From assembly GCF_023283845.1 (NCBI RefSeq), contig NZ_JAKILC010000016.1, forward strand, positions 62,001-126,000: a stretch of DNA of 64,000 nucleotides, read 5' to 3'. Numbering within the stretch: the first letter of the stretch is position 1; every line of letters starts with the position of its first letter. The position numbers and the translations under genes are program-made. The notes beneath the pieces were generated by a model that worked only from the letters and a program-made list of their open reading frames with translations, ran no database searches and was not told the DNA's origin. This DNA is from Shewanella marinintestina. Its GTDB lineage: Bacteria; Pseudomonadota; Gammaproteobacteria; Enterobacterales; Shewanellaceae. Of this stretch, positions 52,721 through 60,053 are shown in pieces.

Positions 52721-53854
52721 CTAAAAGTAGTAGCCAAAGTTGATATTAACGCGTTTATCCCAGTTATCACCGACTTCGGGGAGGCCGATATGATCGTTGT
52801 TAGCCGTAGAGAAGGTCATGTTTTTGCCCATAATAAAGTCAACCATGGTGTAAGTTGGACCCGCTGAAATCGCACAGCCTGTGACGTTTTGCATACTGTT
52901 GTCGTAAGTTTCGTCGGCCACATCAGGGGTCATTAAACCAAAATCGTTATAGCATTTTACACTCCCCCAATCGGTATCGATGATTTTGGCTATATTGGCG
53001 CTATAAGACTGCCCTTTGGTGGCTATTTCGTATTGCCAACTCACAACAGAGACGCCAATTTTATTGGGATCAATTGCGTCTGCAGCGTCGTACTCATATT
53101 GCAAAGCTTGCAGTTGGAGGTTCCAGTCGTTATAGCTGCTGTCTAAGTGCAGCGCTAACGCATAGCGATCACCATTATTACCCGTTTTACTATTGTAAAT
53201 TTGTCCAAATTGCGCGGAGCCGCCTAAGGTGGTTGAGCCACCATTGTGCTCAAAAGTATAGGTTTGACGTAGGTTTACTTGGTTGGTTTCCTCGTTGTGA
53301 TACTCAGTACCATTGATGCTGCCTGTGTATAGATCTGTCGCATAACGCTTATTTTCAGATGCTGCGTATTCTGGATTTTTATAAAAAGCCAAGTCGGTAT
53401 GCCAACCGTTGCTTTGGTATACCGCCTTGATGCCGATGTCGTGATCATCTTCAAAGCCAAGATAATAAGGTAGACCAAACCAAAAGCTGTTAGAGATAAA
53501 CTCAGGGTTACCAAAAGGGACCTTGTTAATACCAAATTGTAATTGCCACTTGGGGTTAATGTCGTAGAAGCCATAACCGTACTTGATATAATTAGTTTCC
53601 GAGGTAAAGCGATATTCCGCTGCAAGCCCCCAGTTATCTAACCTACCGTTAAACTTTATTGCCGCCATATCAAAGCTAAAGTCACCGGCTTTATCTTTTG
53701 AGTTTTCACTGTAATCTTTGTAGGCATAATTGGCTCGAACGGCACCGCCGACATTGATACCATTTTCTGAGTTATCAGCGAGTGCTGGTGTTGCTAAAGT
53801 GGATAACACTGCGACTGTCGCTAAGGCTGCTAGTGTAAAGGGTGTCTTGTTCAT
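52721..53854 (-). CDS. Porin B of the second reductase module
   Basis: Start at 53854 (AAGGA 6 bases upstream) gives 377 residues with a signal peptide ending ATPALA. It closely follows porin A along its length (GGAVRANYAYKDYS, FNGRLDNWGLAAEYRFTS, PFGNPEFISNSFWFG, MGKNMTFSTANNDH, NINFGYYF) and keeps the two cysteines. The main differences are in surface-loop-like parts, for example SKTGNNGD versus SNLQENGD. It ends the module B operon, 62 bases after the DUF3299 gene. Confidence 0.87.
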   Translation of the reverse strand: MNKTPFTLAALATVAVLSTLATPALADNSENGINVGGAVRANYAYKDYSENSKDKAGDFSFDMAAIKFNGRLDNWGLAAEYRFTSETNYIKYGYGFYDINPKWQLQFGINKVPFGNPEFISNSFWFGLPYYLGFEDDHDIGIKAVYQSNGWHTDLAFYKNPEYAASENKRYATDLYTGSINGTEYHNEETNQVNLRQTYTFEHNGGSTTLGGSAQFGQIYNSKTGNNGDRYALALHLDSSYNDWNLQLQALQYEYDAADAIDPNKIGVSVVSWQYEIATKGQSYSANIAKIIDTDWGSVKCYNDFGLMTPDVADETYDNSMQNVTGCAISAGPTYTMVDFIMGKNMTFSTANNDHIGLPEVGDNWDKRVNINFGYYF

Positions 53855-53916
53855 GAGCTTTCCTTGATCTTTTATTCTTACCGCTATCATTGCAGTTGAT
53901 ACTTATGGTTAGCGCT

Positions 53917-54375
53917 TTAGTGTTGATGTTCTGCAGATGAAGCCACTTGAACAGGATATGCAATTGCTTCTACGCCTTGCAGGTAATAGCCCGTTTTAGC
54001 AAATCCTGATTGCGCGGTTTTAATGCTGAGTTTGCCCGCTATATAGATAGGCTGTTCTGCGACGGGTACGGCTATGGGATTATCAAATACCACATGGATT
54101 AATTGATTTTGCGGTGAAGGTGGCTTGTGAAAACAAGCTCCTTGCTGTGGTGTGAGTAAAAAATTCTTACTGTGGCTTTTACCTTGGCCATCTAATGGCA
54201 CAATAAAGCCGGGAATAATTACGTTTTTTCCGTCTAAGGCTAAATTGACGTTAGATTCTACAGGCAACTCAGGCCCTCCGGGAGCAAGTTGGCTCCACAG
54301 AATAGAAACGGCTTCTTCAGCTAACGCGTTACCACAAAAGAGCATGCTTAGCAGGATAATGACTGTTCTATACAT
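53917..54375 (-). CDS. DUF3299 periplasmic protein
   Basis: The 152-residue product has a signal peptide (IILLSMLFCGNALA) and matches DUF3299: VIIPGFIVPLDG, NFLLTPQQGACFHKPPSPQNQLIHV and a strand-rich C-terminus (YIAGKLSIKTA, YYLQGVEAI). The family often lies in operons for metal or cofactor handling in the envelope; its function is not settled. It ends SSAEHQH. Module A has no counterpart, which makes it a distinguishing component of module B. Confidence 0.85.
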   Translation of the reverse strand: MYRTVIILLSMLFCGNALAEEAVSILWSQLAPGGPELPVESNVNLALDGKNVIIPGFIVPLDGQGKSHSKNFLLTPQQGACFHKPPSPQNQLIHVVFDNPIAVPVAEQPIYIAGKLSIKTAQSGFAKTGYYLQGVEAIAYPVQVASSAEHQH

Positions 54376-54386
54376 AATGTTGTATC

Positions 54387-54408
54387 GGGGCTAATTTGCG
54401 TTAGCCCC
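54387..54408. repeat. Intercistronic inverted repeat in module B operon
   Basis: GGGGCTAA at 54387-54394 and TTAGCCCC at 54401-54408 close a 6-nt loop between the cupin and DUF3299 genes. There is no T-run on the minus strand, so it may stabilise the upstream mRNA rather than terminate. Confidence 0.55.
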
Positions 54409-54433
54409 TCTCTTCGTTAGAGGTTAAAGAAAG

Positions 54434-55174
54434 CTATTTTGACTTTTGAACAACATCCCAGCCATAGCCACCATTACCTGAACGAACAAGCTTTGAGTTG
54501 GTGTATGGAATGAAATCAAACATCAATTGCTCACCAGGGCCCACATCTTGTGGCCATTGGTATTTGAAGGTCGAGAACTTGCCATCTAACGGGAACCAGT
54601 ACATGTAGATCAGATCTTGAGCATCATAGGTGTTTGGCGTGTAGTGCATTGCTTTACTTGGGATCTCAATGTAATCACCAGGGCCAAATGGTTGCATACG
54701 CTCTTGCGCCCAAGTTAAGCCTTGGCCGCTTAATCCGTAATAACACTCCATTTCACGGTGGTAATGTGGGGCAGCTGTGCCAGGTGCAACTCGTACTAAA
54801 CCAATTACAGTAGGTTCATCGTTAAGCTCTTTCCAACACATCCCTACTTCTGAGTCAGCAGCACCGCCTGCAGGGCAAGGGATTAGGTTGCTCGGATCAT
54901 CTACTCGCCATGTCAGCCAGCCTGAGTCATTAGCACCTTTACCACCATGATCGTTAGACTTAATGGTGAAGATATCTTTTTCACCACTTTGTAGCTCTTT
55001 TAGATAGGCCATGGCTTGTTCTTGCTTACAGACCATTGGCATCACTTTTGTTGGTGCGTTAATTGTTGATAGTGTTGGCTTTTCATTGTGCCAAGGCTTA
55101 TCAGCTGGTTTGTCTGCTGCAACAGCGCACCCTGTGACGAGAATTGCCGATACGGCGAGTAGTTTTTTCATCAT
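54434..55174 (-). CDS. Periplasmic cupin protein B
   Basis: The 246-residue product is the paralogue of cupin A. The N-terminus contains VTGC, which could be a lipobox or simply part of a cleavable signal (AVA-A). The cupin core has GTAAPHYHREMECYYGLSG (H-x-H-x3-E) and FGPGDYIEIPSKAMHYTP with the last His. Shared flanks include KDIFTIKSNDHGG, MCWKELNDEPTVIGL and FPLDGKFSTFKYQW. It lies inside the module B operon between the cytochrome and DUF3299 genes, so its substrate is very probably linked to the reductase. The start may also be the second ATG, three bases in. Confidence 0.83.
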   Translation of the reverse strand: MMKKLLAVSAILVTGCAVAADKPADKPWHNEKPTLSTINAPTKVMPMVCKQEQAMAYLKELQSGEKDIFTIKSNDHGGKGANDSGWLTWRVDDPSNLIPCPAGGAADSEVGMCWKELNDEPTVIGLVRVAPGTAAPHYHREMECYYGLSGQGLTWAQERMQPFGPGDYIEIPSKAMHYTPNTYDAQDLIYMYWFPLDGKFSTFKYQWPQDVGPGEQLMFDFIPYTNSKLVRSGNGGYGWDVVQKSK

Positions 55175-55212
55175 TATTTCCCCATGTTTTGATGTTTTAT
55201 TACTTAATTTAT

Positions 55213-55563
55213 CTATTTAAATTTTGGATAATCGAAGTTGTGACAATCCATACAGATAGCTTGCTTCTTGGTATGCTCTCCGTGGCATTCCATACATGGC
55301 GCTTCTTGGCCGTAGTGCATACTGTCGTGTGGGTTTTGTTTCGCTTCGTGGCCTTCGCGTTTGGTCAGCTCTGCTACTTCCGCCATGTCGTGGCATTGCA
55401 AGCAAGAGTTATCAGAAGGGAAGGCTTTCATTCCTTGGTCATGGCAGGTTTTACATCCCTGCTCATAAACCATTTCGTGATAATCTCGTTTGTCTCTAGC
55501 TTGTGCTGATAGGGCGATAACGCTGCTTACGGTAAGCACAAGTAAGGTGTTGATTAGTTTCAT
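55213..55563 (-). CDS. Tetrahaem periplasmic cytochrome c (module B)
   Basis: The 116-residue product has a signal peptide (VIALSAQA) and four CxxCH sites: CKTCH, CLQCH, CMECH and CMDCH. It is the counterpart of the cytochrome at 49577 and should carry electrons to the FAD protein encoded 10 bases upstream. Spacing of the haem sites is the same as in module A within a few residues. Confidence 0.95.
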   Translation of the reverse strand: MKLINTLLVLTVSSVIALSAQARDKRDYHEMVYEQGCKTCHDQGMKAFPSDNSCLQCHDMAEVAELTKREGHEAKQNPHDSMHYGQEAPCMECHGEHTKKQAICMDCHNFDYPKFK

Positions 55564-55573
55564 GTTGGTTTCC

Positions 55574-57076
55574 TTATGCTTTCATCATCGAACGGGCGGC
55601 AGTAACACCAAAAGCCATGCACTCTGGTGTTGAACACCCTCCGAGGCGACTTACCCCGTGCACACCGCCAGACACTTCGCCTGCAGCGTATAGTTTTGAA
55701 ATAGGCTGACCGTTTTTAGCTGCAATGACCTCTGCATTGGTGTTGATTTGAATACCGCCTTGGCAGTAATGCACTTTTGGCCATAAACGTTGAACAATGA
55801 ATGGCGCTGTTAGGTAGATCCCCGTACTCATGTTCATGCGTTTGCCAAACTGCGGATCTTCACCAGCTTTCACGTAGGTATTCCAATCTTCTATCTGCTT
55901 TTTCAGTGTTTTCTCTGGTAGATTGAAGTGCTTAGCGATAGCTTCAATACTGTCAAATTCCCAAGCTACGTTGTACTTGAGTACGTTTGCCATTGATGGG
56001 TCTTTTTGTGCTTCATGCTTAGGTGCAATTAGTAATGCAGGGTTTGGATTGCCATCTTTGTCTCGGCGTTGAACTTCTAAGTCTGCGCGAGTTTTACGGT
56101 CGGCAGTTTCATTCATAAAGCGCATACCAGTGTTACGATCAATCGCGATTGAGTGAGGGAAGTTATACAGTGAGAAACCAGCACCGTAGCCAAAGCCACC
56201 TTCGTCTGGAGATGCCCAAGGGCCTGATTGAATGAAGCTTAGATGTACTGGCATAGCGCCTTCGGCTAGCATGGCTATCAGGCCGTCACCTGTTGCGCCT
56301 CGGGCATTAGTGCAACCGACTTCACTGCCTAATGTTGGGTCAAGTGCTTGACGAAATGATACATTAGCACCAAAACCACCGGTCGCAATTAGCACGCCTT
56401 TATCAGCTTTTACATTAATTATTTTGCCAGAATCATCATGGCCGAAGTGGTAGTCTTTGCGGACTTGGATGCCAAGCACTGCGCCGTCTTTATCCGTTAT
56501 AAGGTGCTCGAATTTATGGCGAATTTTAGTTTTTACCCCATAACTGCGTGCCGTTTTTAACATTGGACGGATAAAGCCAGCGCCAGAACGTTCTACAACT
56601 TGATGGCTGCGAGTAGCACTTGTACCGCCAGTATTAATAATGTGTTCGCGATAAACACAGCCGCAGTCTTTAGTTAATTGATAAATGTAGGGGCCAAGTT
56701 CAGCGCTATGGCGTAATAGTTCTTCACTGGCATAGCCGCGGCCTGAAGCAAGTTGGTCTTGCACCATTAATTCGGCACTATCCTCAATACCTAATTTCTT
56801 CTGTAAATCAGTATTGGCGAAGCAAGCTTGGCCGGCATTAAGTGTTGAGTTACCGCCATAAACACCTAGTTTTTCAAATACCACAATATCTTTGGCACCG
56901 AGTTTACCCGCTTCTACTGCGGCAGCGAGTCCCGCAAATCCAGAGCCAACGATGACGATTTCATGTACTTCGTCCCACTTTATATCTGATGAATTCGCGC
57001 TGACTGATAATGGTGCTAATGCACCTACAGCGGCAGCTCCTGCCCCAAATTTTAAAAACGAACGTCTTGTTTGCAT
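55574..57076 (-). CDS. Tat-exported FAD reductase of the fumarate-reductase-like family (module B)
   Basis: The 500-residue product has a twin-arginine signal (TRRSFLKFGAGAAAVG), the dinucleotide motif IVIVGSGFAGLAAAV and the closing AAGEVSGGVHGVSRLGG. Like its module A counterpart it keeps the catalytic-Arg region (FMNETADRKTRAD) and the HG..RL arginine but has KVHYCQGG at the substrate-side His pair and FIQSGPWASPDEGG where fumarate reductases have QxHPT. Differences between A and B in this same segment (GHW versus GPW) suggest related but distinct substrates. GGAGG precedes the ATG. First gene of a five-gene operon. Confidence 0.9.
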   Translation of the reverse strand: MQTRRSFLKFGAGAAAVGALAPLSVSANSSDIKWDEVHEIVIVGSGFAGLAAAVEAGKLGAKDIVVFEKLGVYGGNSTLNAGQACFANTDLQKKLGIEDSAELMVQDQLASGRGYASEELLRHSAELGPYIYQLTKDCGCVYREHIINTGGTSATRSHQVVERSGAGFIRPMLKTARSYGVKTKIRHKFEHLITDKDGAVLGIQVRKDYHFGHDDSGKIINVKADKGVLIATGGFGANVSFRQALDPTLGSEVGCTNARGATGDGLIAMLAEGAMPVHLSFIQSGPWASPDEGGFGYGAGFSLYNFPHSIAIDRNTGMRFMNETADRKTRADLEVQRRDKDGNPNPALLIAPKHEAQKDPSMANVLKYNVAWEFDSIEAIAKHFNLPEKTLKKQIEDWNTYVKAGEDPQFGKRMNMSTGIYLTAPFIVQRLWPKVHYCQGGIQINTNAEVIAAKNGQPISKLYAAGEVSGGVHGVSRLGGCSTPECMAFGVTAARSMMKA

Positions 57077-57184
57077 TTTGTAGCCTCCGATTAACTTGGG
57101 TTAACAATATGGTCTTGAGATGTAATCGAATATGCGCGAAATCACACTTTGTATTGGGGGAGAAAGTTTTTTGTGCAGACCTTC

Positions 57185-57199
57185 AAGAAAATGTTTCTT
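57185..57199. promoter_or_regulatory. Short inverted repeat in the module B divergent promoter
   Basis: AAGAAA-ATG-TTTCTT lies between the flavoprotein B and TetR B genes, 66 bases before the TetR start. It is the clearest symmetric element there; the module A operator is not present. A role as TetR B site is only a guess. Confidence 0.3.
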
Positions 57200-57264
57200 T
57201 TAAGTATCTAATTCGACGTATCGCCGTAGTATTAAATTCAATTAATTAAAAATAAGGGGCGAGT

Positions 57265-58032
57265 ATGCAATGTCCTAGCAATAATATGGATGCTATTCGT
57301 TGTAATCAGTTATTAGATGTTGCTGAGCAACTTATTGATAATCAAGGTGTTGTTTCTTTTAGGTTTGCACAAATTGCGAAAGGGGCTGAGTGCTCAACGA
57401 ATACGCTTTATAAATACTTTGAATCTAAAGAAGATGTATTAGTTTGTTTATTCTTAAGAAACACAACTTCAAGTCAAATACCTATTTTTATAAAAGAAAA
57501 TCCAGATTTAAATATTCATGAGCGAGCTGTTCTTTCTATTTTATTTACATTTGAAGTAGTGAAGCGAAGCCCGATATTTAACATTTTGCGGGTTGTATCA
57601 ATTAATAGTATGTTCTGGCAACTTGCTAGTGCAGATAAGATTGAAATTCTGAGAAATAGAGTCAATTTATTCTGGAGTCGAATAAAACGTCCATTAGAAG
57701 AAGCTGTTGAGCAAGGTGAGTTACAAGCGACTCAAATTGAAATAGATAACTTGAGCCAGGCGTTATATTTTTTCCTTGCAGGTGCAACATCTTCCTATGA
57801 AAGCCGATTGATGGAGGATCAGTACTTAGTCAACGATGATGAAACAGGTTACCGCCATATCAGCTGTATAATGAACCACTATCAATGGCGTAAGCCTATT
57901 ACGCGGGAGATGATGCAAGCACTAACGATTCGGATCCATGATTTTTTGGACAAAGGCCATGGTAATATTCGTAGTTGTGAAACTTGCTTAGCTATCGGCA
58001 AGCTATCTGATTGTAAACAGCAAGACAGTTGA
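57265..58032 (+). CDS. TetR-family regulator B with cysteine clusters
   Basis: The 255-residue protein is the paralogue of the regulator at 51808: HTH at about residues 12-60 (QLLDVAEQLIDNQG, AKGAECSTNTLYKYFESKEDVLVCLF), then a helical ligand domain. It conserves the N-terminal CP and RCNQ cysteines, the Cys of the recognition region and a C-terminal SCETC...DC. AAGGGG lies 7 bases before the ATG. Divergent from the module B operon, it most likely represses it and its own gene. Confidence 0.88.
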   Translation: MQCPSNNMDAIRCNQLLDVAEQLIDNQGVVSFRFAQIAKGAECSTNTLYKYFESKEDVLVCLFLRNTTSSQIPIFIKENPDLNIHERAVLSILFTFEVVKRSPIFNILRVVSINSMFWQLASADKIEILRNRVNLFWSRIKRPLEEAVEQGELQATQIEIDNLSQALYFFLAGATSSYESRLMEDQYLVNDDETGYRHISCIMNHYQWRKPITREMMQALTIRIHDFLDKGHGNIRSCETCLAIGKLSDCKQQDS

Positions 58033-58136
58033 TTACAGAGAGAATATTGCTTAACAATAGTTGCCAATCCGGCGTTTCCCTTGACTTTTATATGACCACT
58101 GATAGGCTGCTCAGTCAGTAATTAAGGTGGTATACA

Positions 58137-59228
58137 ATGCAAATAACTTATAACTTAAAACCTGCGTTAGAACGCCGTACCGAACAGTTCCTGCCTACAA
58201 CGAATGTTGGTTTCGGTAACCTCAGAACTGACCACATGTTTTTAATGGATTACCGAGATGGCGAGTGGTGTGATCCACGCGTTGTCCCGTATGGACCTTT
58301 TCAAGTCGCTCCCGGTGCCATTGCTCTTCATTATGGTCAGTCTGTATTTGAAGGGGCTAAGGCCTTTCAACATGAAGATGGTGAGATCTACACTTTTCGT
58401 ATAGACAAAAATGCCGAGCGTTTAAATCGTTCTGCCGACATTCTTTGTATTCCTGCATTACCAGAACAGATGCAGATAGATGCGATCAATGCGTTGATTG
58501 ATGTGGATCGCTTGTGGTTTCCCATGCAAGAGGGCGCATGCTTATATATCCGCCCATTTATTTTTGCTACTGAAGATCGCTTATCAGTCAGCCCGAGTGA
58601 GCAATACACCTTTTGCGTAATGCTAAGTCCCAGTGGCCCTTATTACGCAGATGGCTTCGATAAAGCTATTCGGTTGCTAATTAGCGAGCGTTTTCACCGT
58701 GCAGTATCTGGTGGTACTGGTGCATCAAAAGCTGCGGGCAATTACGCAGCATCATTAAAAGCGGGTAAAGCGGCTGCTGAATATGGCGCTGCGCAAGTGC
58801 TGTATTTGGACGCTAATAATAAGCAGATTGAAGAAGTGGGGGCGATGAACCACTTTCACGTGCGTAAAGATGGCACGATTGTCATCCCTAAGTTTACCGA
58901 TACAATTCTCAAGTCCATCACCTCGGAGTCTATTCTCGATTTGGGCGAATTACTGGGCTGTGAAGTTCGTCAAGAGACGGTAATGCTAGATCAGTTTATT
59001 GCCGATATCGAATCGGGTGAGATCGTTGAGGCCGGTGGCTTTGGAACGGCTGCTGTTGTTTCGCCTGTTGGTTCTTATATCTTTGAAGATAACCGCATTG
59101 TCACTGTTGGTGATGGTGGGGTCGGTGAGCATACCAAGCGTATTTACAAAGTGTTGACTGAAATTCAGAAAGGTCATATTCAAGGGCCTGAAGGTTGGGT
59201 TCAGCATGTAAAACGAGTTAATGTGTAG
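58137..59228 (+). CDS. ilvE: Branched-chain amino acid aminotransferase (type II)
   Basis: The 363-residue protein is a class IV PLP aminotransferase of the long BCAT type. The PLP lysine is in SGGTGASKAAGNYA (about residue 198), with IALHYGQSVFEGAKAF, ACLYIRPFIFA, EVGAMNHFHV and GEIVEAGGFGTAAVVSPV as the other family blocks. It interconverts Leu, Ile and Val with their 2-oxo acids. It lies 105 bases after TetR B on the same strand and is followed by its own terminator; there is no sign it belongs to module B. Confidence 0.95.
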   Translation: MQITYNLKPALERRTEQFLPTTNVGFGNLRTDHMFLMDYRDGEWCDPRVVPYGPFQVAPGAIALHYGQSVFEGAKAFQHEDGEIYTFRIDKNAERLNRSADILCIPALPEQMQIDAINALIDVDRLWFPMQEGACLYIRPFIFATEDRLSVSPSEQYTFCVMLSPSGPYYADGFDKAIRLLISERFHRAVSGGTGASKAAGNYAASLKAGKAAAEYGAAQVLYLDANNKQIEEVGAMNHFHVRKDGTIVIPKFTDTILKSITSESILDLGELLGCEVRQETVMLDQFIADIESGEIVEAGGFGTAAVVSPVGSYIFEDNRIVTVGDGGVGEHTKRIYKVLTEIQKGHIQGPEGWVQHVKRVNV

Positions 59229-59241
59229 CTCTAACTTACAT

Positions 59242-59272
59242 AAAAAAGGCTCCTAAATAGGAGCCTTTTTTA
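59242..59272 (+). terminator. Rho-independent terminator of ilvE
   Basis: AAAAAAGGCTCCTA and TAGGAGCCTTTTTT form a long stem ending in a T-run, starting 14 bases after the stop. Confidence 0.93.
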
Positions 59273-59335
59273 TTTGTTGGGCTAAATTGAGTGACTAAAT
59301 CTATGTGTTTTGACACGACTCAATATTAGCTTAAC

Positions 59336-59740
59336 CTATAGTTTAACTATGCTGTTTATCCTTACTGCTTGGCGAGTAATGTTTCGCGCTGTTGGATAAA
59401 ACTTGAAGCCTTCAATTCCTGACATTTCACTGCCAATAACCTCATTACCATTATCTGTATTTTGCATGCTAGCTTGTTGAATATAGCCTTGACTATCTAC
59501 TATAAAAGAGACTTTATAACTGGAGTTGTCCCAAGAGTCGTCAAACTCTGATACAGGCAGAAAGTACTGCCAATCGATCAGTTTATCTTGTGCCACCCAA
59601 TAATGGGCAAGTTCAGTACTATCTATTTCAATTATATGCTTAGTGCCGTGATTCAGGTTTTGATTAGCACAGCCACTGCCCAAGATAAAAATCACCAATA
59701 CAGCTGCAAATTTCAATGAGTGATACACTTTGTTGCTCAT
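59336..59740 (-). CDS. Small lipoprotein with TonB C-terminal-like domain
   Basis: The 134-residue product has a lipoprotein signal (AAVLVIFILGSGC). The C-terminal 70 residues read YKVSFIVDSQGYIQQASMQ, then GFKFYPTARNITRQAVRI, which is the beta-alpha-beta pattern of the TonB_C domain. With no proline-rich linker or inner-membrane helix it is not a working TonB; stand-alone copies of this domain are common and uncharacterised. Monocistronic, convergent with ilvE. Confidence 0.75.
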   Translation of the reverse strand: MSNKVYHSLKFAAVLVIFILGSGCANQNLNHGTKHIIEIDSTELAHYWVAQDKLIDWQYFLPVSEFDDSWDNSSYKVSFIVDSQGYIQQASMQNTDNGNEVIGSEMSGIEGFKFYPTARNITRQAVRINSIVKL

Positions 59741-60053
59741 GTTGTATTTTTGTGTGGGTAACTTAACCTTGTTAAACGGCAGAGTCTAGTCAAAGCGTTG
59801 ACAGTTTGCTGATGGAAAGAGGCTTGAAAGAGTGTTTCTGTCTAAAACTTTGAGGTTTTAACTACTTTGTTGGTAGGGAAGCTAAGCGATATAGTTGATT
59901 GGTTGGAAAGAGGGGGGAAGTGTAGGTATTTGAACTTTATAGTTTGTTGAGTTAATAAATTGACGATTATTGTACTTAAGCTCATGCAGGTTAGATGAAC
60001 TTAACAGCTACAACATATTGCTCGTAGCTGTTAAGTTGAATTTTTTATGACAT
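59741..60053. other. Intergenic region between the TonB_C-like lipoprotein and acyltransferase genes
   Basis: These 313 bases contain no gene. The one notable element is a perfect 14-bp inverted repeat at 59998-60037. Confidence 0.5.
59998..60037. repeat. Perfect 14-bp inverted repeat after the acyltransferase operon
   Basis: AACTTAACAGCTAC at 59998-60011 pairs with its complement at 60024-60037 across a 12-nt loop, 17 bases past the minus-strand stop. On the minus strand no T-run follows; on the plus strand GAATTTTTT follows, but no plus-strand gene reads into it. Likely the 3'-end structure of the acyltransferase transcript. Confidence 0.6.

Noticed and set aside
45878..55174. Calling the cupins DddY DMSP lyases
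   Set aside because: The metal-ligand pattern is suggestive, but the proteins are about 246 residues, far shorter than DddY, and no wider similarity could be established by eye.
49945..57076. Plain fumarate reductases (FccA)
   Set aside because: The haem domain is a separate gene and residues at the second carboxylate site are changed in both proteins, so fumarate is unlikely to be the substrate.
57077..57264. A third copy of the module A operator before module B
   Set aside because: Scattered TTCG and CGAA words occur, but no inverted repeat with the right arms or spacing.
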